NCBI RefSeq assembly: GCF_024199945.1 | Contig: NZ_JANADP010000001.1 | Span: 4,092,001-4,156,000, forward strand | Direction: 5' to 3' | Length of the DNA: 64,000 bases | Source: Bradyrhizobium sp. CCGUVB4N | Lineage (GTDB): Bacteria > Pseudomonadota > Alphaproteobacteria > Rhizobiales > Xanthobacteraceae | In this document: positions 50,679-59,339 of the stretch, piece by piece | Layout: each line of letters starts with the position of its first letter | How positions within the stretch are numbered: position 1 is the stretch's first letter | Position numbers and translations under genes: made by a program | Notes under the pieces: generated by a model | Seen by the model: only the letters and a program-made list of their open reading frames with translations | Database searches by the model: none | What the model was told of the DNA's origin: nothing

Positions 50679-51976
50679 CCGCGATGGCGATCGACAAGCC
50701 GCGCGGGCGCGCCTGGTGGAAGGAGCTCTGGATCCAGGTGCTCATCGCCATGGCGGCCGGCATCGCGCTTGGCATCGTCAATCCGGAAGCCGGCGCGAAG
50801 ATGCAGCCGCTCGGGGACGCCTTCATCAAGGCGATCCGGATGCTGATCGCGCCGATCATCTTCTGCACCGTCGTTCATGGCATCGCCCATATGGCCGACA
50901 TGGCGCGGGTGGGCCGCGTCGCCGTCAAGGCCATCATCTATTTCGAAATCATGACCACGATCGCGCTGATCATCGGTCTCATCGCGGTCAATGTGCTCAA
51001 GCCCGGCGCCGGCATGAACATCGATCCCGCCAGCATCAATGCGAGCGCGGTCGAGCCCTACGTCAAGCAGACCGCCGTGATCGGCTTCGTGCCGTTCCTG
51101 ATGAACATCGTGCCCGCGACTTTCATCGGCGCCTTTGCCGAGGGCAACATCCTCCAGGTGCTGTTCATTTCGGTGCTTTGCGGCTTTGCGCTGGTGCAAC
51201 TCGGCGAACGCGCCGCGCCTCTGGTCAACCTGATCGACATCGCCGCCAAGATGGTGTTTGCCGTGGTCGGCTTCGTGATGTGGGCCGCACCGATCGGTGC
51301 GTTCGGCGCAATCGCCTTTACTGTCGGCAAATTCGGCGTGGGATCGCTGGCCTCGCTCGGCAAGCTGCTGGGTGGGTTCTACCTCACCTGTGTCATCTTC
51401 ATCATCGTGGCGCTCGGTCCCGTCGCGCGGCTCTGCGGTTTCTCGCTGCTCAAGCTGATCCGCTACATCTGGGAGGAGCTGCTGATCTGCATCGCGACCA
51501 CCTCGTCCGAGACGGTGCTGCCGCGGATGCTGACCAAGCTGGAGAAAGCGGGCTGCGAGAGGAGCGTGGTCGGGCTCGTGATCCCGACCGGCTATTCCTT
51601 CAATCTCGACGGCACTTGTCTCTACCTTGCCGCCGCTTCGGTGTTCCTGGCGCAGGCGACCAACACGCCGTTCGGGCTCGCCGAGCAGATCGAGCTGCTG
51701 CTGATCCTGCTCGTGACCTCCAAGGGCGCGGCGGGCATCGCGGGCGCGGCCTTCGTCGTGCTGGCGGCGACGCTGTCGGCCACCGGCTCCATTCCCGTGA
51801 CCAGCGTCGCGCTGGTGCTCGGCATCCATCGCCTGATGTCGCAGGGGCTGACGCCGACCAATCTGATCGGGAACGCGGTCGCGACCATCGCGATTGCCAA
51901 ATGGGAAGGCGCGCTCGACGGCGAGCGCTTGAAGCGTGTGCTCGACGGCGAGGAACCCGCGGCTGCCGCGGCCTGA
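50675..51976 (+). CDS. DctA-like dicarboxylate:cation symporter
   Basis: 433 residues, DAACS family. It has about eight membrane segments and two re-entrant loops. Motifs are LGDAFIKAIRMLIAPIIFCTVVHGIAHM, LICIATTSSETVLPRMLTKLEKAG (HP1), GYSFNLDGTCLYLAAASVFLAQATNTPF and LSATGSIPVTSVALVLGIHRLM. The family takes up C4-dicarboxylates with Na+ or H+. In this operon it may import a pyrone or other aromatic-derived polycarboxylate as well as ordinary C4 acids (inference). The start overlaps the previous stop as ATGA. Confidence 0.9.
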   Translation: MTAMAIDKPRGRAWWKELWIQVLIAMAAGIALGIVNPEAGAKMQPLGDAFIKAIRMLIAPIIFCTVVHGIAHMADMARVGRVAVKAIIYFEIMTTIALIIGLIAVNVLKPGAGMNIDPASINASAVEPYVKQTAVIGFVPFLMNIVPATFIGAFAEGNILQVLFISVLCGFALVQLGERAAPLVNLIDIAAKMVFAVVGFVMWAAPIGAFGAIAFTVGKFGVGSLASLGKLLGGFYLTCVIFIIVALGPVARLCGFSLLKLIRYIWEELLICIATTSSETVLPRMLTKLEKAGCERSVVGLVIPTGYSFNLDGTCLYLAAASVFLAQATNTPFGLAEQIELLLILLVTSKGAAGIAGAAFVVLAATLSATGSIPVTSVALVLGIHRLMSQGLTPTNLIGNAVATIAIAKWEGALDGERLKRVLDGEEPAAAAA

Positions 51977-52042
51977 TGAAATTGCTGCCGGCATGACGCC
52001 GGCAGCCTATGATGTTGACGAACGAAAGAGGGGAGTTCTCCC

Positions 52043-52756
52043 ATGAAAACAGGTCTCGTGGTTACCGCCCATCCCGGCGATTTCGTCTGGCGCGCCGGTG
52101 GCGCCATCGCGCTGCATGCGAGGAAGGGCTATCGCATGAAGATCGTCTGCATGTCCTTCGGCGAGCGCGGTGAGAGCCAGTTCGCATGGAAGGAGAAGGG
52201 CGCGACGCTGGAATCGGTCAAGGCCGGCCGCAAGGACGAGGCGGAGCGGGCGGCAAAGCTGCTGGGCGCCGAAATCGAGTTCTTCGACTGCGGCGACTAT
52301 CCGCTGAAGCTGACCGAGGCGCATTTCGACCGCATGGTCGACATCTACCGCGAGCTCAATCCGAGCTTCGTGCTGACCCACGCGCTGGAAGATCCCTACA
52401 ATTTCGACCACCCGAACGCGGCGCATTTCGCTCAGGAGACCCGCGTCGTCGCACAGGCCATGGGGCACAAGCCCGGTGCGCAGTACAAATATTCCGCGCC
52501 GCCGGTGTTCCTGTTCGAGCCGCACCAGCCCGAGCAGTGCAACTACAAGCCGGACCTGCTGCTCAAGATCGACGAAGTCTGGAAGGAGAAGTGCGAGGCG
52601 TTCCAGATCCTCGCCGCGCAAAAGCACCTCTGGGGCTATTACGAGCGCGTCGCGCTCAATCGCGGTATCCAGGGCAGCCGTAACACCGGCGTGCCCATGA
52701 CTTATGGCGAGGCCTACCAGCGCCTGTTCCCGACGGTTGCGGAGGAGCTGGCATGA
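52043..52756 (+). CDS. galB: GalB-like 4-oxalomesaconate hydratase (PIG-L family)
   Basis: 237 residues. PIG-L/LmbE fold: VVTAHPGDFVWRAGGAIALHARKG, in which the usual AHPDDE is changed to AHPGDF, followed by MSFGERGESQ, ALEDPYNFDHPNAAHFAQETR and PPVFLFEPHQPEQCNYKPD. This is the pattern of Pseudomonas GalB, which adds water to 4-oxalomesaconate to give 4-carboxy-4-hydroxy-2-oxoadipate. The next gene encodes the matching aldolase and overlaps it by four bases, which makes the assignment strong. It starts 66 bases after the carrier gene. Confidence 0.85.
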   Translation: MKTGLVVTAHPGDFVWRAGGAIALHARKGYRMKIVCMSFGERGESQFAWKEKGATLESVKAGRKDEAERAAKLLGAEIEFFDCGDYPLKLTEAHFDRMVDIYRELNPSFVLTHALEDPYNFDHPNAAHFAQETRVVAQAMGHKPGAQYKYSAPPVFLFEPHQPEQCNYKPDLLLKIDEVWKEKCEAFQILAAQKHLWGYYERVALNRGIQGSRNTGVPMTYGEAYQRLFPTVAEELA

Positions 52757-53436
52757 AGCCCGTCGTCGTTCGCAACATCAAACGTGCCGATCCCGCTGGC
52801 ATGGCGGAGTACGGCGTCTCGACCGTGCACGAGGCTTATGGCCGCGTCGGCCTGATGAAGCCTTATCTGCGGCCCGTCTGGGCGGGCGCGTCGATCGCAG
52901 GGCCCGCCGTCACCGTACTGGCGCAGCCAGGCGACAACTGGATGATCCATGTCGCGGTCGAACAATGCAAGACGGGCGATATCCTCGTCGTCGGCTGCAC
53001 CACCGACAATACCGATGGCATGTTCGGCGAGCTGCTGGCGACTTCGCTGCAGGCGCGGGGCGTGCAGGGGCTGATCATCGATGCCGGCTGCCGCGACGTC
53101 AAAGCGCTGCACGAGATGAATTTTCCAGTGTGGTCGCGCGCAGTCTCGGCCAAGGGCACGGTCAAGGCCACGCTCGGCTCGGTCAACATCCCCGTCGTCT
53201 GTGCCGGCGTCAATGTCGATCCCGGCGACATCATCGTCGCGGATGACGACGGCGTCGTCGTGGTGCCGAAGCGCTATGCTGCCGAGGTCGCGGAGAAGGC
53301 GAAGAAGCGCAGCGCCGACGAGGGTGGCAAGCGCAAGCGCCTCGGCTCGGGCGAACTCGGCCTCGACATGTACAGCATGCGCGAGGCGCTGGCGAAGGCG
53401 GGGCTGGTCTACGTCGACAACCCCGAAGACGTCTGA
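52753..53436 (+). CDS. ligK: 4-carboxy-4-hydroxy-2-oxoadipate aldolase / oxaloacetate decarboxylase (LigK/GalC)
   Basis: 227 residues, RraA-like fold. Key stretches are STVHEAYGRVGLMKPYLRPV, NWMIHVAVEQCKTGDILVVGC, LLATSLQARGVQGLIIDAGCRDV (the catalytic Arg-Asp pair) and VDPGDIIVADDDGVVVVPKRYA. It splits the six-carbon product into pyruvate and oxaloacetate, feeding the TCA cycle. It overlaps galB by four bases and is followed by the Pht5-like gene after 19 bases. The GalC and LigK names describe the same activity in two routes. Confidence 0.9.
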   Translation: MKPVVVRNIKRADPAGMAEYGVSTVHEAYGRVGLMKPYLRPVWAGASIAGPAVTVLAQPGDNWMIHVAVEQCKTGDILVVGCTTDNTDGMFGELLATSLQARGVQGLIIDAGCRDVKALHEMNFPVWSRAVSAKGTVKATLGSVNIPVVCAGVNVDPGDIIVADDDGVVVVPKRYAAEVAEKAKKRSADEGGKRKRLGSGELGLDMYSMREALAKAGLVYVDNPEDV

Positions 53437-53455
53437 AGCGAAGGGAAACCTGCGG

Positions 53456-54325
53456 ATGGATCGTCTCAAGCTGAAGGCCGTGCTCGGCAGTCACCCTCAC
53501 GTCAAGGCGGTCAAGAGCGGCGAACTCCGCTCCGACCTGTTTGACCTCGACTTCATCGAGTACACACCGACCAACGCGGCGTTCAAGTCGATGGTGCGCG
53601 AGCAGGCGTTTGACGTCTGCGAGATGGCGATCGTCACCTATCTGATGGCGAAGGCGCACGGCAAGCCGCTGGTGCTGCTGCCGGCGACCATGATGGGCCG
53701 TTTCCAGCATACCCATGCGCTGTACAATCCCGCGAAGGGGACGCTCGGACCGTCCGATCTCGAGGGCAAGCGCGTCGGCATCCGCTCGTTCACGACGACG
53801 ACCGGCGCCTGGATCAGGGGCATCCTCGCCAACGACTATGGCGTCAATCTCGACAAGATCCGCTGGGTGACGTTCGAGGATCCGCACGTCGCCGAATATG
53901 TCGACACCACCGAGCGCGCGCCAAGGGACAAGAAGGTCCTGCAGATGCTGCTCGACGGCGAGGTCGACGCCGTTCTCGGTGAGACCTCCGATAATCCCAA
54001 GCTGAAGTCGCTCTTCCCCGATCCCGCCGCGGAAGCCGCGACATGGTATGCGCGTCGCGGCGTGGTGCCGGTCAATCATCTCGTGGTCGTGACCGAGAGC
54101 CTCGCGAAATCGCGCCCCGATGTGGTCACAGGCGTCTATGATCTGCTCAAGCGGAACAAGGAACAGATGGGGCCTGCGGCGACGCCCGACTTTGTGCCGT
54201 TCGGGATCGAGGCCAATAGAAAGCCGTTGGAGCTGATCGTCGACTACGCATTCCAGCAGGCGCTGATTCCACGCCGCTATGCAGTCGAAGACCTGTTCGA
54301 CCCGACGACACGAGGATTGATCTGA
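53456..54325 (+). CDS. 4,5-dihydroxyphthalate decarboxylase-like protein
   Basis: 289 residues. Periplasmic-binding-protein fold without a signal peptide, so cytosolic. It matches the 4,5-dihydroxyphthalate decarboxylase (Pht5) group: DFIEYTPTNAAFKSMVREQAFDVCEMAIVTYLMAKAHGKPLVLLP, LGPSDLEGKRVGIRSFTTTTGAWIRGIL and VTFEDPHVAEY. The known family member gives protocatechuate from 4,5-dihydroxyphthalate, which would enter the 4,5-cleavage route encoded here. Many relatives have unknown substrates. ATG 53456 is chosen; the next gene overlaps its stop by one base. Confidence 0.75.
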   Translation: MDRLKLKAVLGSHPHVKAVKSGELRSDLFDLDFIEYTPTNAAFKSMVREQAFDVCEMAIVTYLMAKAHGKPLVLLPATMMGRFQHTHALYNPAKGTLGPSDLEGKRVGIRSFTTTTGAWIRGILANDYGVNLDKIRWVTFEDPHVAEYVDTTERAPRDKKVLQMLLDGEVDAVLGETSDNPKLKSLFPDPAAEAATWYARRGVVPVNHLVVVTESLAKSRPDVVTGVYDLLKRNKEQMGPAATPDFVPFGIEANRKPLELIVDYAFQQALIPRRYAVEDLFDPTTRGLI

Positions 54326-55239
54326 TGGCAGATCCGAAGCGGTGGCAGATCGGGCTGGTTGGCTACGGCGAGGTCGGCCGGATCCTGGCCGAGGATCTGC
54401 GCCAGCAGGACATCAGGGTCGCTGCGTATGACATCAAGCTCGGCGGCGAGCGGGCCGCTGCGCTAAAGGAGCATGCGGCGAAGTTCGGCGTGGCGCTCGC
54501 GGCGTCTCATGCGGAGCTGACCGCAAAATCCGATTTCATCATCTCGGCCGTCACCGCGAGCCAGGCCGTCCCGGTCGCAAAGGCTTGCGCGGCGGCGATC
54601 AACCAGGGCACCTGGTTTCTCGACTTCAATTCGGCCTCGCCGGGCGCCAAGCAGCGCGCGGCGGCGTTGATCGATGGCGCGGCCGGGCGCTACGTCGAGG
54701 GCGCCGTGATGACCTCGGTGCCGCCTTATCGGATCAAGGTGCCGCTGCTGCTCGGCGGTCCCGGCGCGAGGGAGCTCGAGCCGTTGCTGAACGCGATTGG
54801 TTTCGCAGCGAAGGTTGCGAGCGACAAGCTCGGTGTGTCCTCGGCCGTGAAGATGTGCCGCAGCATCATGATCAAGGGCCTCGAGGCCATGGTCATCGAA
54901 AGCTTCACCACCGCGCGCGCCTATGGTGTCGAGGATGCGGTGCTGGCGTCGCTCACGGAAACCTTTCCCGCGATCAATTGGGAGAAGCAGGGCGCCTATT
55001 TCTTCCAGCGCGTGATCGAGCACGGCCGCCGGCGCGCCGAAGAGGTGCGCGAGGTCGCGGAGACCGTGCGCGAGGCGGGGCTGACGCCGTGGTCGGCGCA
55101 GGGGACGGCCGAGCGTCAGGCCTGGGTCGCCGATCTCGCCGACGAGGGCCTGTTCGGTGCGAAAGGAACGAAGGAATTTGCGCGGAGCGCGGATTGGCGC
55201 ACCGAAGCGGATCGAATTCTGGCGAAGATCAAGCACTAG
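54325..55239 (+). CDS. NAD-binding beta-hydroxyacid dehydrogenase-like protein (DUF1932)
   Basis: 304 residues. The N-terminal Rossmann domain has IGLVGYGEVGRILAEDLRQQDIRVAAYD and the middle has FLDFNSASPGAKQRAAALIDGAAGRYVEGAVMTSVPP. The C-terminal helical DUF1932 part includes KMCRSIMIKGLEAMVIESFTTARAYGVED, where the catalytic Lys of the 6-phosphogluconate dehydrogenase family would be K855-like in SAVKMCRS. It closes the operon. A role as oxidoreductase for a semialdehyde or hydroxy-acid intermediate fits, and it might replace LigC, which is absent, but this is not shown by sequence. Confidence 0.75.
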   Translation: MADPKRWQIGLVGYGEVGRILAEDLRQQDIRVAAYDIKLGGERAAALKEHAAKFGVALAASHAELTAKSDFIISAVTASQAVPVAKACAAAINQGTWFLDFNSASPGAKQRAAALIDGAAGRYVEGAVMTSVPPYRIKVPLLLGGPGARELEPLLNAIGFAAKVASDKLGVSSAVKMCRSIMIKGLEAMVIESFTTARAYGVEDAVLASLTETFPAINWEKQGAYFFQRVIEHGRRRAEEVREVAETVREAGLTPWSAQGTAERQAWVADLADEGLFGAKGTKEFARSADWRTEADRILAKIKH

Positions 55240-55261
55240 AGCTGAGTACGGCGCTCAGCTC
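55239..55261. terminator. Perfect 8-bp hairpin at the end of the operon
   Basis: GAGCTGAG (55239-55246) and CTCAGCTC (55254-55261) pair perfectly around a seven-base loop, starting within the stop codon of the dehydrogenase gene. It lies between convergent genes. It is likely a terminator, although the T-run is weak. Confidence 0.55.
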
Positions 55262-55281
55262 AGAACTTTGCCGCCATCGCG

Positions 55282-55578
55282 CTAGCCAGAGATCTCGTCG
55301 CGAGCGGCCTCGATCAAGTCGATCAGGCTGGTAGCTTCGCGGACGACGTCCTTGGGGCGCTCGGTCCTGAACTCGGTCAGGATCATGCGAATGCACTTGT
55401 CGGCGGTGTCGAGCGTCCACAGCGCGCGGGCCATGTCGTTCTGCGAATGGATGGCCGAGATGTCGAGACCCGACAGGACTTCACCGATGCCATTGAGCCG
55501 CTTGACCGCGGTTTCGGCGGGCGTGTTGGCCCGAATAGACTGATAATCAATGCTGCTGAATGCGCTGAACATATCCAT
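55282..55578 (-). CDS. Small helical protein, unknown function
   Basis: 98 residues, acidic and helical: MDMFSAFSSIDYQSIRANTP, NGIGEVLSGLDISAIHSQND, then DTADKCIRMILTEFRTERPK and SLIDLIEAARDEIS. It looks like a soluble four-helix protein. No domain is recognised. The reading frame has a normal third-position GC bias on the minus strand. Confidence 0.6.
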   Translation of the reverse strand: MDMFSAFSSIDYQSIRANTPAETAVKRLNGIGEVLSGLDISAIHSQNDMARALWTLDTADKCIRMILTEFRTERPKDVVREATSLIDLIEAARDEISG

Positions 55579-55729
55579 AACTTCCCCAGAGAACGCAGAC
55601 GGTCAGTGCGCACGTCCCAGTATGGTTAGTGCCGCCTTTCCCGCAATGCGTTGGGCTACGGTCCGGGATTCTACCGGGTTCGGATTCGGCGGAAACCGGC
55701 GGTAAAATCGGATCGGAAAGGTACGATGA

Positions 55730-56935
55730 TCAGCGATTTTTCGCGACAACCACACCGTTAGACGCCACGAGCATACCTGCCTTGTAAACAGCGCGGCCCT
55801 GCGGCACCGCGACGACGGCCTCCGGAGCGTGTTCCGCGTTCAGCGTCACGAAGTCCGCCTTGGCGCCGACGCGCAGGCCGTAGCCCTCGAGCCGCAACGC
55901 CTTGGCACCGGCCGCTGTGACGACATCGAACGCGACGCGCAATTCCTCGTCGATGTTGAAGCCCGAGCGATAGCCGAGCGTGGTCGCCCGGCGCAGCATG
56001 TCGCCGTCGCCATAGGGCCACCAGGAATCGCGGATGTTGTCGTTGCCGCTGAACACGGTGACGCCGGCGTTGCGCAGCGCCAGGATCGGCGGGAAGGCAC
56101 GGGCGCCCGGTGCATTCGTCATGATCGCGACGCCGGAACGGGCGAGGATGTCGGCGACCGTCTTGAGCTGATCCGCGGAGATATCGCCGAGCCCATAGGC
56201 GTGGCTGACGGCGACATGCCCCGCCATGCCGAGCGCACGCGTGCGCTCGGCGATCTGCTCGATCTCGAAGGCGCCGAGCGTGCCCATGTCGTGCAGGTGA
56301 ATGTCGACGTCCACGCCGTGCTTGCTGGCGACGCCGAACACCACGTCGAGATGCTTCTCGACATCGCGATCGAAACTCGCGGGATCGAGCCCGCCCACGA
56401 GGTTCGCGCCGAGGCCGATGGCCTCGTCCAGCAGTTGCGGTGTGCCCGGGCTCGCCAGGATGCCGCTTTGAGGGAACGCGACGAGCTGGATATCGATCAG
56501 GTCGCGATATTCCTCGCGCACGCGCAAGATCGTCTCCAGCGATTTCAGGCCGACCGAGCCGTCGACCATGACGTGGCTGCGCATCTGCGTTGAGCCATGG
56601 GCGATGCAGAGATCGAGCTGGTTGCGCGCCCGCACGTCCATCGGCGCTGACACCGCCATGTTCTGGGCCTGGAAGGCCACGCGTTCGTGCACGTTGAAGC
56701 CATTGGTGCATGGCTTGTGCGGGCGCCAGGCGTCGCCATAGAAGCTGGTGTCGAGATGAATGTGGCCTTCGACGAAGCCGGGAACGACGAGGGCGTTGCC
56801 GAGGTCGATCGTCTCGCCATCGCCCGTGGGCGCGTCAGGGGGCATGATCGCGGCGATGCGCCCGTCCTTGACCGCGATGTGATGGCGAGCCCCGCCGTCG
56901 AAGCGGGCGTTCAGGAAGATCTTGTCGAAGGCCAT
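55730..56935 (-). CDS. Cytosine-deaminase-like amidohydrolase (first paralogue)
   Basis: 401 residues. Metal-site motifs of the CodA group: VVPGFVEGHIHLDTSFYGD (HxH), HGVDVDIHLHDMGTLGAFEIEQ (H-x-H), AGHVAVSHAYGLGDIS and FSGNDNIRDSWWPYGDGDML with the catalytic Asp. The C-terminal YGLRVGAKADFVTLNAE closes the barrel. These deaminate cytosine or related N-heterocycles such as creatinine or isoguanine; the substrate is not evident. It is second in a pair with the next gene, 39 bases apart. Confidence 0.82.
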   Translation of the reverse strand: MAFDKIFLNARFDGGARHHIAVKDGRIAAIMPPDAPTGDGETIDLGNALVVPGFVEGHIHLDTSFYGDAWRPHKPCTNGFNVHERVAFQAQNMAVSAPMDVRARNQLDLCIAHGSTQMRSHVMVDGSVGLKSLETILRVREEYRDLIDIQLVAFPQSGILASPGTPQLLDEAIGLGANLVGGLDPASFDRDVEKHLDVVFGVASKHGVDVDIHLHDMGTLGAFEIEQIAERTRALGMAGHVAVSHAYGLGDISADQLKTVADILARSGVAIMTNAPGARAFPPILALRNAGVTVFSGNDNIRDSWWPYGDGDMLRRATTLGYRSGFNIDEELRVAFDVVTAAGAKALRLEGYGLRVGAKADFVTLNAEHAPEAVVAVPQGRAVYKAGMLVASNGVVVAKNR

Positions 56936-56974
56936 CCGGTTGCTCCGTTGGTCGATTGGAGTTGTACGAGCGGT

Positions 56975-58216
56975 TCAGTTTGTCGGATTAAACAGTGTCG
57001 CTCGCTTCCGCTCAAAGGTCTGCCGCCCGTTCTTGAACCCCATCAGGATATCCGGCAGCTCGGCGACGGCGAAGCGGCTATCCTGCGTGTCGAGCACGAC
57101 GAGATCGGCGGGCTTGCCGACCGCGATCCCGTAATCCCCGAGGTTCATCAGCCGCGCCGGCAGTTCTGTGACGAGATCGAGGCAGGTGTCGAAATCGCCG
57201 ACGGCGGCGTGGGAGACATTGGCGTAAAAGTTCGCCATCCGCAGCAGCGAGGCATCGCCGAACGGCGTGAAGGGATTGAGCACGTTGTTGGTCGCGACCG
57301 AGCAGACGATACCGTCGCGCGCGAGCTTGTGCGCCAGCGTCATCCCGCGCGGCGCGTTGTGGGTGGCCTCGCGTCCCATCAAATAGAGATCGGTCGCGGG
57401 CAGCACGGTGACGGCAACACCGGCCTTTGCCAATTGCGCGATGGCGGCCTTCAGCCGTTCCGGCGGCAAGGCCGAGAGTTTCGTGGCATGCCCGATCGCA
57501 ACGCGACCACCATAGTTGCGCTGTTCGGTCTGTCGGCAGACCTCATCGAGATGCGACCATGAGGGATCGAGATCGAAGTCGAGATGGAGATCGACGTCGA
57601 GGTCGAATTGCTGGGCGAGGTCGAAGATGCGTGCGAGATGCGCGTTCGGATCGGTGTCCGTATAGGGGCAGCCGCCGATCGCATCGGCCCCCTCGCGCAA
57701 GGCCTGAACCAGCAGTTCCTCGGCTCCGGGATCGTTGGTCAGGCCTTCCTGCGGGAAGACGCAAAGCGACAGATCGATCGCCCAGGCATAGTCGCGCTTG
57801 AGTCTCTTGATCGCCTCGAAGCTGCGCAGGCCGATGCGCGGGTCGATCTCGACATGGGTGCGCATTCGCGTCGTGCCATGGACGATGGCGCGCTCGAGCA
57901 CCTTTGCGCCGCGTGCATAGACATCGTCGACGCCAAAATCCCGCTTCATCGCCGAAACGGCACGGATGGCATCACTGAGCGTGCCGTGGATATGCCCGCA
58001 GCGTTCGAGCAGGCAGGCCTTGTCGAGATGGATGTGGGTGTCGACGAAGCCGGGCAGGGCCAGCCGCCCCCCGACATCGACCTCGACCGCCTCGCAGGCC
58101 AGCCTGGGTTCGATTGCGGCAATACGTCCGCTCTTCACGCCGATATCGACGGGCGCAGGGGATGATCGCAACAGGGCGTTGCGGAAGATCATGTCGAAGG
58201 CGGTCTGCACGGTCAT
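56975..58216 (-). CDS. Cytosine-deaminase-like amidohydrolase (second paralogue)
   Basis: 413 residues. HxH in LALPGFVDTHIHLDKACLLERC, then VERAIVHGTTRMRTHVEID-like text, FDLDVDLHLDFDLDPSWSHLDEV, RVAIGHATKLSALPPERL and VATNNVLNPFTPFGDASLLRMA. This last stretch carries the Asp-for-Asn/T change relative to E. coli CodA. The frame is open to 58390, but ATG 58216 gives the normal start MTVQTAFDMIFRNALLR. It is the first gene of a two-gene unit and is divergent from the binding protein gene, whose ligand may be the substrate. Confidence 0.82.
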   Translation of the reverse strand: MTVQTAFDMIFRNALLRSSPAPVDIGVKSGRIAAIEPRLACEAVEVDVGGRLALPGFVDTHIHLDKACLLERCGHIHGTLSDAIRAVSAMKRDFGVDDVYARGAKVLERAIVHGTTRMRTHVEIDPRIGLRSFEAIKRLKRDYAWAIDLSLCVFPQEGLTNDPGAEELLVQALREGADAIGGCPYTDTDPNAHLARIFDLAQQFDLDVDLHLDFDLDPSWSHLDEVCRQTEQRNYGGRVAIGHATKLSALPPERLKAAIAQLAKAGVAVTVLPATDLYLMGREATHNAPRGMTLAHKLARDGIVCSVATNNVLNPFTPFGDASLLRMANFYANVSHAAVGDFDTCLDLVTELPARLMNLGDYGIAVGKPADLVVLDTQDSRFAVAELPDILMGFKNGRQTFERKRATLFNPTN

Positions 58217-58420
58217 GGCGAGGAATCTGGCTGGAGAACCTATGGTAGTCGGCGAGGTCGCGCCTGTGCGGCAATGTAGCGGAGACCAAGGGCCAGCCGC
58301 CATATCGAAAGCTGTGATAGCTGATAGACGCAGGCTGGTCTGGCGGCAGGCCTGCGCCTGGGCTATCAACCCTTCGATTGCGCCCGGCATGGAGGCGCAA
58401 CCCGCTTTCAGGAGCCCCCG

Positions 58421-59329
58421 ATGCGTCTACCCGCCGTTCTCTTGGCCTTCACTTGTCTTGCCGGTGCAGCGTCCGCCGAAGATCTGTCGGGCACGCTCCA
58501 GAAGATTAAGGAGACCAAGAAGATCACGCTGGGCTATCAGGAAGCCTCCGTGCCCTTCAGCTATCTCGACGGCAACCAGAAGCCGGTGGGCTTCGCTATG
58601 GATATCTGCCTCAAGATCGTCGACGCCGTGAAGAAGCAGCTTGGCATGCCCGACATTGCCGTCGACACTGTCGCGGTGACCTCGTCGAACCGCATCCCGC
58701 TGATGGTGAACGGGACGCTCGACCTGCACTGCTCGGCGACCACCAACAATGCCGACCGCCAGAAGCAGGTCGCCTTCACCAATACGCACTTCCTCAGCGC
58801 GACGCGATTTGCGGCCAAGAAGGCCGCCAAGATCAACACCATCGACGATCTCAAGGGCAAGGCCGTGACCGCGGTCGCAGGCTCGGTCAATCTGAACCAG
58901 CTCGCCAAGGTCAATACCGAACGCAATCTCGGCATTAGAATCATGCCGGCCGTGGATCAGGCCGAGGCGTTCCTTCTGCTCGAGACCGACCGCGCGCAAG
59001 CCTACGCGCTCGACGACGTCCAGCTCGCCGTCGCCATTGCGCGCTCGAAGGAGCCGGCCCTGTTCATGATCAGCGAAGAGACGTTCGCGAAGGCCGAGCC
59101 CTTCGGGATCATGCTGCGGCGTGAGGACGCGCCGTTCAAGGCGCTGGCCGATCGCGCCACCGCCGAGCTCTATGCGAGCCCGGAGATCGAGGTGCTCTAC
59201 AGGAAGTGGCTGGAATCGCCGACGCCGCCGAACGGCATCAACTACAATGTTCCGATGTCGACGGCCTTGCGCAATGCGTTCAAGAACCCGAGCTCGAGCG
59301 CCGATCCGGACGTGTATCTCGTGAAGTGA
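58421..59329 (+). CDS. Glutamate/aspartate-type ABC substrate-binding protein (GltI-like)
   Basis: 302 residues. Signal peptide MRLPAVLLAFTCLAGAASAE. The family motifs are ITLGYQEASVPFSYLDGNQKPVGFAMDICLKIVDAV, NRIPLMVNGTLDLHCSATTNNADRQKQVAF and TIDDLKGKAVTAVAGSVNLNQL. It ends with NGINYNVPMSTALRNAFKNPSS, the GltI C-terminus. No permease or ATPase gene follows; a convergent MFS gene is ten bases away, so it must work with components elsewhere. It is divergent from the deaminase pair and may share their promoter region. Confidence 0.88.
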   Translation: MRLPAVLLAFTCLAGAASAEDLSGTLQKIKETKKITLGYQEASVPFSYLDGNQKPVGFAMDICLKIVDAVKKQLGMPDIAVDTVAVTSSNRIPLMVNGTLDLHCSATTNNADRQKQVAFTNTHFLSATRFAAKKAAKINTIDDLKGKAVTAVAGSVNLNQLAKVNTERNLGIRIMPAVDQAEAFLLLETDRAQAYALDDVQLAVAIARSKEPALFMISEETFAKAEPFGIMLRREDAPFKALADRATAELYASPEIEVLYRKWLESPTPPNGINYNVPMSTALRNAFKNPSSSADPDVYLVK

Positions 59330-59339
59330 GGCGAGGGCG

